Of a stretch of 40,181 bases of DNA, positions 8,840-17,541 are shown in pieces. Position 1 is the first letter of the stretch. The number at the start of each line of letters is the position of its first letter. The notes under the pieces are model-generated. The model was not told the DNA's origin. It did no database searches and saw nothing but the letters and a program-made list of their open reading frames with translations. The stretch is taken from NCBI GenBank assembly GCA_902787365.1, contig CADAGC010000006.1, positions 1 through 40,181 of the forward strand, read 5' to 3'. Origin of the DNA: an uncultured Ruminococcus sp. GTDB taxonomy: Bacteria > Bacillota > Clostridia > Oscillospirales > Ruminococcaceae. The translations under genes were made by a program, and so were the position numbers.

Positions 8840-11800
8840 ATGAACGACACGATAAAAAAGGCCGTCAGCCTGCTGTCGGCAGCTGCGATGATGTCAGGGC
8901 TTTGCGAGGTTTCGGTTCTTGCAAAGAGTGAGACAAAGCTCTATATCAACGAGGTCTGCACAGGCAACGGCGGCACAAACGGCAACCTTACGGGTGCTGT
9001 TGACAAAAAGGGCGAATACTGCGACTGGGTAGAGCTTTACAACGCAGGCAGCGAAGCGGTGAGCCTTAAGGGCTTTGCGCTTGTCAAGGACGGCAAGGAT
9101 AGCTATGTTTTTGACGATGTGACAATTGCCGCAGGAGAATACAAGATAGTCTACTGCTGCAAGACCTACAATGGCGATGAGAATATCCCCCACGCCGCAT
9201 TCAATCTCTCGGGCGACGGGGTGAAGCTTACCCTTACAAATAATGATGAGGATATCGACACAGCCGACGTGCCCGCACTTGCAGACGATACCGTCTGGGG
9301 CAGAAAGACAGACGGCGGCGAGTTTACCTATCTTCTGCCGACGCCTGCTCTTAGCAACAACAACGCCAAATCGGCTATTCCCTGCAACGCACCCACATTC
9401 AGCAAGGGCAGCGGAATGTATACGGACAGCTTTGAGCTTACCCTCTCGACAGACGAGGGCAACAAGATATACTATACCCTTGACGGCACCGACCCGAGAA
9501 CGAGCGAAACAAGGGTAGAATACACCTCGCCCCTTACCATAAAGGACAGGAGCAAGGAAGCGGCGGTGCTTGCCACCTACCTTAAGCCCTCGCAGATATC
9601 CCCGTGGGCTGATGACTGGCAGGTGCCCAAAAACAGCGCTATCGACAAGGGCACGGTCATTCGTGCGGTGACATACAGCAGGGCTGACGAATACAGCGAC
9701 GTGCTGACAAACACCTACTTTGTGGGGGTAAGCAACAAAGACCACAACGGCCTGCCGATACTCTCGGTGACTACCGACCCCGCATCGCTCTATGACTACG
9801 AAACGGGCATTTACAGGCTCGGCAAGGTGTATGACAAGGTGGGCAAAAAAAGCTCTGACCGCAACAACCCCACAGCCAACTACAATCAAAAGGGCAAGGA
9901 CTGGGAGCGTGCCTGCCATATTGATTTCTTTGAGTCAGACGGCACACTTGCCCTCTCGCAGGACTGCGGCATGAGAACGCAGGGCGCTTATTCGAGAGCC
10001 GACTATCAGAAGTCGCTTCGCTTCTATGCAAGAGAAGACTACGGCGAGAAGAACTTCAAGTATACATTCTTTGAAAACGCATATCAGGAGAACGGCTCGG
10101 GCAAACAGCTCAAAAAGTTCAAAAAGCTCGTTATGCGAAACGGCGGCAACGACACCACCTACACCAAATTCAAGGACAGCTATATCCAGTCGCTGGTATC
10201 CGACAGAGCCTTTGACACCCAGGAGGGCAGACCCTGCGTAATGTTCATCGACGGCGAATACTGGGGTCTTTACACCTTGCAGGAGGACTATGACGACCAC
10301 TATTTCGAGGAAAACTACGACGTAAACTCCGACGAGGTGGTAGTTTACAAAAAGGGCGAGATAGATGAGGGCAACGACGAGGATATTGAGCTTTTCAAGA
10401 CTATGCGCACCTTTGCCGAAAAGAACGACCTTTCAAAGAAAGAGAACTATCAGAAGATGTGCCAGATGCTCGATGTAAGAAGCTTTGCCGAGTATATGGC
10501 AACCGAGATATACATCCTAAACGAAGACTGGCCAGGCAACAACTACGCCTGCTGGCGCACAAGAACAACAGACGAAACTAACCCCTACGCCGACGGCAGG
10601 TGGAGAATGCTCTTCTACGATACCGAAATGGGCGTTGACCACTACGGCAACAGCGGCACGCACTTTAACAGCGACAACTTAAAAAATATCCTCAAAAACA
10701 ACAAGGACGATATGCCCGTGCTGTTAAATGCACTTCTTAAGAATGATGAGTTCAAGGCACTTTTCGTCACATCGTTTATGGATATAACGAATATTAACTT
10801 TTACTATAAGACCACACAGCAAAAGCTCAAGCCCTTTAAGGACGCATATTACCCCGAGCTTAAGAATTACTTCGAGCGCTTCCCCTCTTGGGCTAACACT
10901 GGCAACGCCACCGACCCCTGCCTTTCGAGAATGAATACATTTCTCAAAAACCGCCCCGAGTATGTGGTAAAGATGCTTAAGAATAACTTAGGGCTAAGCG
11001 ATGCAGTTTCTGTCAAGATAAACGCAGTATCGCCCGAGGGCGGCGAGATAAGCATAAACGGCACAGCCATAGACCTAAGTAGTGGCTTTGAGGGCAAATA
11101 CTTTAACGAATATAAGCTCACCCTTACAGCCAAGGCTAAAGAGGGCTACACATTCAAGGGCTGGGCAGGAACGTATGAAAGCACAAGTGCCACAATAACC
11201 GTCAGCCCCAAGCAGGCGGCAGGCTTGCAGGCGATATTTGTAAAATCGGGCGACAAGCTGTGCAAGGTAACAGCCACAGACGGCGTTAAGACGATAGTTA
11301 CCTACGCTCTTTCGGGCGGCGAGATGTTCATACCCTCAGAGTGCTTCACAAAGACTGGCTTCCTGCCCAAGATACCCACAGGCAAGGTAACGCAGGACAA
11401 GAACGTAAACATAACCTACGAGCCGATAACCTACCGTGTCAACTTCCTGCCCGCAGGCGGCGCAGGCAAGGTCGTTTCGCAGGTGTTCACCTACGACAAG
11501 GCGCAGAATCTCAGCGCAGGCACATTCACCAAGAAAGGCTATAAGTTCGCAGGCTGGAGCACCAAGTCGGGCGACACCAAGGTGGTATACAAAGACAAGC
11601 AGTCGGTCAAGAATTTGCTCGACAAGCAGGACGGCGTGTTCTACCTCTACGCTGTATGGCAAAAGGACGTAACCGACACCGACATAGCGCTCTCGGCGCA
11701 GAGCTTCTACTACACAGGCAAGGCTATAAGCCCCGCTGTTACAGTTAAAGACGGCTCGACCACCCTCACCAAGGGTAAGGATTACACCGTTACTTACAAA

Positions 11801-12169
11801 AACAACACCAAAATAGGCAAGGCGACTGTCACTATCAAGGGCATGGGCAAATACACAGGCACAAAGAGCCTGACTTTCAAGATAGTGCCCAAAAAGACAG
11901 CTATCAAGAGCAAGTCAAGCCCCAAGAAAGGCCAGCTTAAAGTTACCTACTCAAAGGTATCGGGCGTTTCGGGCTATCAGATAGCCTATGCCACCAACAG
12001 CGGCTTTACCAAGGGCAAGGGTTCAAAATCAAGCACCAAGCTTACAAAGACCATATCGGGTCTTAAGAGCGGCAAGACCTACTATGTAAAGATACGCACC
12101 TACAAGACAGTAAACGGCGTAAAATACTACTCGCCCTACACAAAGGCGGTCAAGGTCAAGGTGAAATAA
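8840..12169 (+). CDS. secreted CotH-kinase family multidomain surface protein
   Basis: ATG 8840 is preferred: AGGAAAGAG lies 10 bases upstream, while an in-frame GTG at 8831 abuts it. Residues 1-28 are a signal peptide ending VLA. Domains in order: lamin-tail domain (about 33-120, KLYINEVCTGN and WVELYNAG); chitobiase C-terminal-like domain (about 185-270, KIYYTLDGTDPR); CotH kinase-like domain (about 300-720, with LQEDYDDHYFEENYD, NEDWPGNN and FYDTEMG). Then follow two Listeria/InlB-type repeats (GYTFKGWAG, GYKFAGWS), an Ig-like repeat (YYTGKAISPAV) and a C-terminal Fn3-like domain. CotH domains are atypical protein kinases of spore coats, also found on cell surfaces. No sorting signal is visible. 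A surface adhesion or phosphorylation role is inferred. Confidence 0.87.
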   Translation: MNDTIKKAVSLLSAAAMMSGLCEVSVLAKSETKLYINEVCTGNGGTNGNLTGAVDKKGEYCDWVELYNAGSEAVSLKGFALVKDGKDSYVFDDVTIAAGEYKIVYCCKTYNGDENIPHAAFNLSGDGVKLTLTNNDEDIDTADVPALADDTVWGRKTDGGEFTYLLPTPALSNNNAKSAIPCNAPTFSKGSGMYTDSFELTLSTDEGNKIYYTLDGTDPRTSETRVEYTSPLTIKDRSKEAAVLATYLKPSQISPWADDWQVPKNSAIDKGTVIRAVTYSRADEYSDVLTNTYFVGVSNKDHNGLPILSVTTDPASLYDYETGIYRLGKVYDKVGKKSSDRNNPTANYNQKGKDWERACHIDFFESDGTLALSQDCGMRTQGAYSRADYQKSLRFYAREDYGEKNFKYTFFENAYQENGSGKQLKKFKKLVMRNGGNDTTYTKFKDSYIQSLVSDRAFDTQEGRPCVMFIDGEYWGLYTLQEDYDDHYFEENYDVNSDEVVVYKKGEIDEGNDEDIELFKTMRTFAEKNDLSKKENYQKMCQMLDVRSFAEYMATEIYILNEDWPGNNYACWRTRTTDETNPYADGRWRMLFYDTEMGVDHYGNSGTHFNSDNLKNILKNNKDDMPVLLNALLKNDEFKALFVTSFMDITNINFYYKTTQQKLKPFKDAYYPELKNYFERFPSWANTGNATDPCLSRMNTFLKNRPEYVVKMLKNNLGLSDAVSVKINAVSPEGGEISINGTAIDLSSGFEGKYFNEYKLTLTAKAKEGYTFKGWAGTYESTSATITVSPKQAAGLQAIFVKSGDKLCKVTATDGVKTIVTYALSGGEMFIPSECFTKTGFLPKIPTGKVTQDKNVNITYEPITYRVNFLPAGGAGKVVSQVFTYDKAQNLSAGTFTKKGYKFAGWSTKSGDTKVVYKDKQSVKNLLDKQDGVFYLYAVWQKDVTDTDIALSAQSFYYTGKAISPAVTVKDGSTTLTKGKDYTVTYKNNTKIGKATVTIKGMGKYTGTKSLTFKIVPKKTAIKSKSSPKKGQLKVTYSKVSGVSGYQIAYATNSGFTKGKGSKSSTKLTKTISGLKSGKTYYVKIRTYKTVNGVKYYSPYTKAVKVKVK

Positions 12170-12183
12170 CAACATAAAACAAA

Positions 12184-12215
12184 CAAGGCTGTGAGCATTT
12201 TCACAGCCTTGTTTT
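12184..12215. terminator. bidirectional terminator between convergent genes
   Basis: CAAGGCTGTGA (12184-12194) pairs with TCACAGCCTTG (12201-12211). T-rich tracts lie outside on both strands. It serves the CotH gene and the leftward operon ending at 12214, whose TAA overlaps it. Confidence 0.85.
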
Positions 12216-13011
12216 ATTCTATCTTCACCGAAAGCGTTGCTTCCTGGCGGTAGTTGAAATCCATAAAGCTCATGCCGCCTATCTTTGTCTCGGTGTTTTC
12301 AAACGCCCCCGATGCGCCACGGTAGACCTTTTCCTCCTGCTCCTCCTCCGTATCGGAGAAAAGCCGCTTGTAGGTGAATGTCACACAGTCCTCGGTGACT
12401 TCGGTTATCCTGATCTTTCGGGTGAATATGTCGTCGCAGTCCCACGGGTCATATTCGAGTATCTGCATATCGCCATAGGAAAACTCCCCTACCTTTGCCG
12501 CAAAACGGCACACAACGTGGTGGAAGTATCCGTATTTTTTGCAGTCATCAACTATTGTGAGCACGGGTACTCCCTCGGCCTCCTCGAAAGCGAGCCTGCC
12601 CTCGATGTAGCGCTGGGCTATCACGCTGCCGTTCTTGCAGACGTAGTGCCCCTCGCCGTCTTTCCTGCCGCTTTTGAAATACCCCTTGTACTTGTCGCCG
12701 CAGGGATAGGTGAACGTGCCCCTGCCATTTATCTCGCCGTGCTTCCACTCGCCCTCGTAGCTGCTGCCGTCATGGTAGCTGACCTCGCCGTAGCCCTCGG
12801 GTATGTCGTTGCGAAAGCTGCCTATGTACTTGTCGCCCTCGGCAGTTTCAAAAGTGCCCGCACCGAAGCGTATGCCGTTTCTGAAATCGCCCTCATAGAC
12901 CGAGCCGTTGTTATACTGCATAACGCCCTTGCCGTGGGCAAGGAAATGCCCGTTGACCTCGCCCTTGTAGAAGTCACCGTTTTTATAACGTATAGTTCGC
13001 TGTTGTGCCAT
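12214..13011 (-). CDS. MORN-repeat protein
   Basis: 265 residues. Residues about 10-130 contain five consecutive MORN repeats of about 23 residues, for example GDFYKGEVNGHFLAHGKG, YEGDFRNGIRFGAG, YIGSFRNDIPEGYG, YEGEWKHGEINGRG and YKGYFKSGRKDGEG. Residues 150-265 form a separate beta-rich domain not recognised. MORN repeats commonly bind lipid headgroups or scaffold proteins at membranes. It is the last gene of a leftward operon after a diguanylate cyclase and an AAA ATPase; the intergenic gap to the ATPase gene is 46 bases. A scaffold role for that operon is inference. Confidence 0.85.
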   Translation of the reverse strand: MAQQRTIRYKNGDFYKGEVNGHFLAHGKGVMQYNNGSVYEGDFRNGIRFGAGTFETAEGDKYIGSFRNDIPEGYGEVSYHDGSSYEGEWKHGEINGRGTFTYPCGDKYKGYFKSGRKDGEGHYVCKNGSVIAQRYIEGRLAFEEAEGVPVLTIVDDCKKYGYFHHVVCRFAAKVGEFSYGDMQILEYDPWDCDDIFTRKIRITEVTEDCVTFTYKRLFSDTEEEQEEKVYRGASGAFENTETKIGGMSFMDFNYRQEATLSVKIE

Positions 13012-13057
13012 AAGCTGTCACTCCGTTTTCATAGGCGGACAGTTTTCCCGCCTTATC

Positions 13058-15016
13058 CTACTGTTTGCCGAAGCCGAGATGCTTTACTGTATCTATCTTT
13101 TCAGAGAATTCCTTTTCCGAGCTTGCCGCAACAAAGTCCTCAGCCGTGAGCAGTATGTCGGTCTTGCCCGCAAGCGAGCAGCGCAGAGCGCCCTTAGACC
13201 ATGTTCTCTCGTAAAGGTTTCTTGAAAATCTTGCGTTTGCAAATTCCTTTGACCCCACATAGCCGTCAGTCAGCGAGAGGAAATAATCCTTTGCTTTCTC
13301 TTCAAGCGCCGGCTCGTAGTCAAAGTGCTTTTTCACCATCTGCATGAATATCTCAAAAAGCTGCTGCTTGGTGTAGCTCTTGAATTCCAGCAGATAAGGC
13401 ATTCTGCTGCGAAGACCCGGGTTTACTTTCATCAGGCTCTCCATTTCCTCGGAATAGCCCGCCATAACCACCAGCATATCGTCACGGTGGTTTTCCATTT
13501 CGGCAACAAGGGTAGCAAGCGCTTCCTTGCCAAAGTTTGCGCCGTTGTATTTGCCCTCGTCAAGCGCATATGCTTCATCTATGAACAGCACCGAGCCGTA
13601 TGCGTCACGGCAGATAGCTGCGGTCTTAACCGCTGTCTGCCCCTCATACTCGGCAACTAAGTCCCTTGCACCGTATTCAAAGAAGCCGCCTTTTCTGAGC
13701 ACACCCTCTTCACGCAGAATCTGCCCTATTATGCGGGCAACGGTGGTCTTGCCAGTACCCGGGGCGCCCGTAAAGCGCATATGTATGCAGGGGCGGTCAA
13801 GCTTTTCGTTTTTGATAGATACCTTGACCTGTGCTACTATCTCCTTGACACGCTGGGTTATTTCCTCCATACCTATAAGCTCTGCCATAGCATCAAAGCC
13901 CGTGGCCTTGCTCTTTTGCTTAGGCAGCAAGCCCTCAAGGTCGGCATCTTTTATCACAGTTGTGTCGGTCTCCTCGCCTTTATACAGCTTGCCTGCTATG
14001 TCGGCAGATTTTTTGAGTATCATCTCCTGCGCTATCTTTGTCGCAGTCTTGAAGCCGTAAAAACGCCCGTCCATTTTCTCACGGTATATCTTTTCTTTTA
14101 CAATGTCAAACACCGACGTGTCAGGCGAAAAGCCACGGTCGCTGGTGATGTTCCATACAGTTTCCATAAGCACCGAATCATGAAGCGGCGGAATCTGCAC
14201 CACTCGCAGAAGCATCATATCAGAAAGTATGCCCGCTGTCTCGTCAAGCACTTTCTTTTCAAGGAACGGTATGCGGAATGCGAAAATGTAGCTGTCCTGA
14301 TAAGGCTCTAAGCGCCTTAAAAACGTCCTCAGCTCGTCCTGCCTTTTCTTGTCAAGAAAGTATGATATGTCAAGGCCTATTATGTTGTACTGGTTCGTCT
14401 CGCTGTCGCCACGAAGCGTGTCTATCACATCATCAGCCGAAGCGCAGCCGTCCTTGTCCTCCTCGCCGAGCTTCATTTCTATGTAGTAGGCACGGCTCTC
14501 ATACTGCTCTTCGGGGTAGACTTTCATCTTGTGCAGATAGTCACCAAGGGATATAAAAAGTGTCGAAAACCCGCAGCCGCCGTCAGCAGCTATAAGGTAG
14601 TTGCGCTTTCTTATAACGTCAAGAGCATTGTGCTCTGCAAGCAGCGGTATGGTGTCATTAAGCTCTGTCACAAGGCTTATATACTCGTCAGCGCCGTAAG
14701 TGTTGTTGTATATCGTTTTGATAATGCCGTTTATCTCGTCAGCATCTTCTGCTATCTCGCTTATGAATATCTGCTTTATGCCGCCCTCGTCACCGAACGC
14801 CTCACTCCAGCCCTCCCGCAGCAGCTTCTCGCACTCGGCCTTGTTCTCGGCTTCAAGGGTAAATGTCGCAAAGGTAAAGCGATACATTATCCTCTCAATG
14901 CTGTGCCCGCTGAGTGCGCTTGCGTCAACAAGCTTCTTGCTGAAATTCCCCAGCCCGTCAAGCCTCTCTGCCGCAAATTCATATGTTACCGATATTCTCG
15001 CTATATAGTTTGCCAT
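13058..15016 (-). CDS. tandem AAA+ ATPase, CbxX/CfqX (EccA-like) type
   Basis: The chosen ATG (15016) lies 7 bases after GGAG; an in-frame ATG at 15022 is only one base from it. Counting from 15022, the C-terminal half has a complete AAA+ core: Walker A GAPGTGKT (419-426), Walker B VLFIDE (478-483), sensor MAGY (520-523), and arginine-finger segment NPGLRSR (534-540). This is the CbxX family pattern. The N-terminal half holds a decayed AAA domain with ADGGCGFST (146-154) where the lysine of Walker A is gone, and YNIIGLDIS as a Walker B relic. It lies 6-12 bases after the diguanylate cyclase gene, so translation is likely coupled. Role probably remodelling of a partner complex; partner unknown. 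Confidence 0.87.
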   Translation of the reverse strand: MANYIARISVTYEFAAERLDGLGNFSKKLVDASALSGHSIERIMYRFTFATFTLEAENKAECEKLLREGWSEAFGDEGGIKQIFISEIAEDADEINGIIKTIYNNTYGADEYISLVTELNDTIPLLAEHNALDVIRKRNYLIAADGGCGFSTLFISLGDYLHKMKVYPEEQYESRAYYIEMKLGEEDKDGCASADDVIDTLRGDSETNQYNIIGLDISYFLDKKRQDELRTFLRRLEPYQDSYIFAFRIPFLEKKVLDETAGILSDMMLLRVVQIPPLHDSVLMETVWNITSDRGFSPDTSVFDIVKEKIYREKMDGRFYGFKTATKIAQEMILKKSADIAGKLYKGEETDTTVIKDADLEGLLPKQKSKATGFDAMAELIGMEEITQRVKEIVAQVKVSIKNEKLDRPCIHMRFTGAPGTGKTTVARIIGQILREEGVLRKGGFFEYGARDLVAEYEGQTAVKTAAICRDAYGSVLFIDEAYALDEGKYNGANFGKEALATLVAEMENHRDDMLVVMAGYSEEMESLMKVNPGLRSRMPYLLEFKSYTKQQLFEIFMQMVKKHFDYEPALEEKAKDYFLSLTDGYVGSKEFANARFSRNLYERTWSKGALRCSLAGKTDILLTAEDFVAASSEKEFSEKIDTVKHLGFGKQ

Positions 15017-15028
15017 ATCCATTCTCCC

Positions 15029-16051
15029 TTATACTACCAGCCTGTTCTTGCCGCTGTTTTTGCCCTCGTAGAGCTTGCCATCGACCTGCCGTGTCCACTC
15101 GTCTATAGAAATGCCGCTCTGCCGTGGTGATATACCTATAGTTATCGTGACGTTTATGGCTTTACCCTCAAACACCACAGGCTCGCTCTCTATGCTCACA
15201 CGCATCTGCTCATACATAGTTATAGCTTCATCATGCTCGCTGTGTGAGAGTATCATAAATTCCTCGCCGCCCCAGCGTGCTATGTCACAGCCCTCGCAGG
15301 CGGCTTTCATTCTCTCGCTGACAGTTCTCAGCACCTCGTCACCTGCATTGTGACCGTAGGTGTCGTTTATCTGCTTAAAGCCGTCTATATCCGCCATAGC
15401 CAGCGTGCCCTGCTCATCGCCCTCAAAAAAGCCCGTGAGCTTTTCAAGCATAAAGTGCCTGTTGTAAAGCCCCGTGAGACTGTCAGTGTGTGCCATTTCC
15501 TTCAGCTTTTCCTCGCTGCCTATGATAGAGCGGATAAGGAAATTTGTGTATATAACAAGATAGCTGAACACCAGCAGAGAGTTGAACATCCAGAAAAACG
15601 ATGCATACCTGCCGCCCGTGTCATAAACAGGCCCGTTTGCCGAAAGGTAGCCCATAAACATAAGATAAAACAGCGTTATGCCTATGCTGACATAAAGCGG
15701 CCTTACCCTCGGCGTGCCAAGCTTGTAGGATATATACTCTGAGGTGTATGCTACCAGTATCATCGAAAAGCAGTATAGGTGAAAGCCGTATTCGCTGCCA
15801 AGACATATGGTCGTTACCCCCATATAAAAGGTCAGCCATATGTATGCACTCCACAGATAACTGCTAAGCTTACGCTTATATATCACAGGATACATAACTA
15901 TCCAGAACGCCAGCGCCTCAATGCTGAAATACACAAGGAAATCGACGCCCAGCATCTTGAAAAATGCCCCAAGAGCTATAACGATAACGACCATTGCATT
16001 ATTGACCATATAGCAGATCTTCTGCACCGATCTTTCGCTCAAGCCCGTCAC
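15029..16051 (-). CDS. membrane diguanylate cyclase (GGDEF domain)
   Basis: 340 residues. About six transmembrane segments between residues 16 and 173 are followed by a GGDEF domain (about 185-340). DSLTGLYNR, DIDGFKQINDTYGH and the active-site GGEEF (261-265) are intact, so c-di-GMP synthesis is expected. The inhibitory I-site RxxD is missing: the four residues in that position read EGCD, so product feedback is likely weak. GTG 16051 lies only one base from GAGAGGA; an in-frame TTG at 16042 has better spacing and may be the true start. First gene of the operon with the AAA ATPase and the MORN protein. Confidence 0.9.
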   Translation of the reverse strand: MTGLSERSVQKICYMVNNAMVVIVIALGAFFKMLGVDFLVYFSIEALAFWIVMYPVIYKRKLSSYLWSAYIWLTFYMGVTTICLGSEYGFHLYCFSMILVAYTSEYISYKLGTPRVRPLYVSIGITLFYLMFMGYLSANGPVYDTGGRYASFFWMFNSLLVFSYLVIYTNFLIRSIIGSEEKLKEMAHTDSLTGLYNRHFMLEKLTGFFEGDEQGTLAMADIDGFKQINDTYGHNAGDEVLRTVSERMKAACEGCDIARWGGEEFMILSHSEHDEAITMYEQMRVSIESEPVVFEGKAINVTITIGISPRQSGISIDEWTRQVDGKLYEGKNSGKNRLVV

Positions 16052-16080
16052 TTCCTCTCAAAAAAGATACTATTTATAAT

Positions 16081-16109
16081 ATTATAGCACGTTTTTAGTC
16101 TTTTTGCAA
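16081..16109 (-). promoter_or_regulatory. promoter of the GGDEF-AAA-MORN operon
   Basis: On the minus strand TTGCAA (16104-16109), 17 bases, TATAAT (16081-16086), with TGC before the -10. Confidence 0.8.
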
Positions 16110-16210
16110 CAAAAACCATTTTACGCATATGGCAAAATCACAGGCTCGTTTTTGTGAAATGTGTCTAAATTTTATCTTGCGATAAGTCTTTTCGTGGATA
16201 TAAACACAAA

Positions 16211-16231
16211 ATCCCGCTTGACGAGCGGGAT
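16211..16231. promoter_or_regulatory. perfect palindrome over the xylanase -35 (candidate operator)
   Basis: ATCCCGCT (16211-16218) and AGCGGGAT (16224-16231) are exact inverted repeats around a 5-base centre. They cover the -35 hexamer. The position fits a repressor operator; no cognate regulator is in the window. Confidence 0.5.
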
Positions 16232-16246
16232 CAATCATGCTATAAT
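16218..16246 (+). promoter_or_regulatory. promoter of the xylanase gene
   Basis: TTGACG (16218-16223), 17 bases, TATAAT (16241-16246), with TGC before the -10. Confidence 0.8.
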
Positions 16247-16277
16247 ATTATCATCACTAACCGTGGGAGGGCGTATA

Positions 16278-17333
16278 ATGAACGGCACATCTTCACTTTT
16301 CAAAGCTTACGACAAGCACTTCAAAATAGGCGCCGCAGTCAGTTGCGTGACGGCGGGCATCTTTAAGGATATACTGGGGCAGCACTTTAACAGTATCACC
16401 CCCGAGAACGAGCTGAAATACTCATCCACCGAGCCGGAAGAGGGGCAATTTACCTTTGATGAGGCGGATAAGATATTTGACGTTGCCCGCAGCCTTGGCA
16501 TAAAGGTGCGTGCTCACGCCCCCGTTTGGCATACGCAGACCCCCGACTGGATGTATGTTGACGGCAAAAAGCCTGCCGCCCCCGAGCTTATATATGAGCG
16601 TATAGAGGCGCACACCAAAGTTCTCTGTGAGCGCTATAACAATGACGTTTATGCGTGGGACGTGGTGAACGAGGCCGCCTGCGACGACCCGAACGACCTT
16701 AGCGACACCTACCGTGACAGCGAGTATTTCAAGCTCTGCGGCGAAAAGTTCATCGAGAAAGCTTTCAAGGCTATGGACAAGTATTCGCCGAACAATCAGC
16801 TTTTCTATAACGACTACAGCGAGTGCATACCCGCAAAGCGTGAGCGCATAGTCAGGCTCATACGCACCTTGCAGGAGCGTGGCTGCCGCATTGACGGCTT
16901 TGGTATGCAGCAGCACCATTTCGCCGCCCCCGACTATGACGAAATAAAGCGCTCTATCGAAACCTATGCTTCATTAGGGCTGAGGCTGCACATAACCGAG
17001 CTTGACGTATCACTTATGGCTACTCTCAACGAGGGCGAGCGGCGCTTAAAGCCCGGCGACCCGGGCTTTGCCGAATACATAAAAGAAGCCCTCCGCCCCA
17101 CCCCCGAGCGCCTTGCGATGATAGAGGATATTTATCTTAAGCTCTTTGAGATATACCGCTCATACAGCGATGTTATCGACTGCGTTACCACCTGGGGCGT
17201 TGCAGACGATTTCACATGGCTCGATGACTTTGGTGTGGATAAGGATATGCCCAAGGTCAAGCAGCACCCGCTGCTGTTCGATACCGAGCATAAGGCCAAG
17301 GGCTGCGTTGATACGCTGATAGAAAGAGCATAA
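16278..17333 (+). CDS. GH10 endo-1,4-beta-xylanase, intracellular
   Basis: ATG 16278 is chosen because GGGAGG lies 7 bases upstream and the promoter is at 16218-16246; the open frame extends further but is untranslatable upstream of the promoter. The 351 residues are a single GH10 barrel. SITPENELKY, the acid/base E132 in WDVVNE and the nucleophile E241 in ITELDVS are all present, as is the WGVADDFTW subsite motif. There is no signal peptide, carbohydrate-binding module or dockerin, unlike secreted ruminococcal xylanases. It probably trims imported xylo-oligosaccharides. Monocistronic, with a palindrome over its -35 box suggesting repression. Confidence 0.93.
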   Translation: MNGTSSLFKAYDKHFKIGAAVSCVTAGIFKDILGQHFNSITPENELKYSSTEPEEGQFTFDEADKIFDVARSLGIKVRAHAPVWHTQTPDWMYVDGKKPAAPELIYERIEAHTKVLCERYNNDVYAWDVVNEAACDDPNDLSDTYRDSEYFKLCGEKFIEKAFKAMDKYSPNNQLFYNDYSECIPAKRERIVRLIRTLQERGCRIDGFGMQQHHFAAPDYDEIKRSIETYASLGLRLHITELDVSLMATLNEGERRLKPGDPGFAEYIKEALRPTPERLAMIEDIYLKLFEIYRSYSDVIDCVTTWGVADDFTWLDDFGVDKDMPKVKQHPLLFDTEHKAKGCVDTLIERA

Positions 17334-17336
17334 AAC

Positions 17337-17369
17337 AAAAAGCTGCTTCGTAATGAGGCAGCTTTTTTA
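17337..17369. terminator. bidirectional terminator, xylanase / tRNA cluster
   Basis: AAAAAGCTGC (17337-17346) pairs with GCAGCTTTTT (17358-17367). T tracts lie on both sides, so it ends both the xylanase mRNA and the leftward tRNA transcript. Confidence 0.8.
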
Positions 17370-17371
17370 TA

Positions 17372-17464
17372 TGGCGATCACACCGAGACTCGAACTCTTC
17401 AAACCGCACATCACACGGCTCACAGTTTAGCAAACTGTTGTCTTACCAATTAGGCTATGTGATC
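17372..17464 (-). tRNA. tRNA-Ser(GCT), aberrant
   Basis: 93 bases including an encoded CCA. The acceptor GATCACA pairs perfectly with TGTGATC, and the discriminator is G as in serine tRNAs. The anticodon arm ACAGT/ACTGT with loop TTGCTAA gives anticodon GCT. A 22-base variable region fits a class II tRNA. Oddities: the D-stem GCC/GAC has one mismatch and the T-stem AAGAG/CTCGG has two. It may be poorly functional or specialised. Confidence 0.7.
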
Positions 17465-17465
17465 G

Positions 17466-17539
17466 TGGGTCGAACGGAGGGAGTCGAACCCTCATTTTCA
17501 GTGCCACAAACTGACGTCCTGCCGTTAGACGAATCCGCC
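17466..17539 (-). tRNA. tRNA-His(GTG)-like, acceptor stem unpaired
   Basis: 74 bases with encoded CCA and C73. The D-arm (GTC/GAC), anticodon stem TCAGT/ACTGA with loop TTGTGGC (anticodon GTG) and T-arm GAGGG/CCCTC are all good. The acceptor strands GGCGGAT and CGTTCGA cannot pair beyond two G-U wobbles. Its 5' half shares TCGTCTAACGGCAGGACG with the tRNA-Glu at 17798-17871, suggesting a chimeric origin. Probably a pseudo-tRNA. Confidence 0.55.
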
Positions 17540-17541
17540 GT

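Noticed and set aside
12517-15353. Long plus-strand open frames opposite the GGDEF-AAA-MORN operon
   Set aside because: They are antisense shadows of well-identified genes with family motifs on the minus strand.
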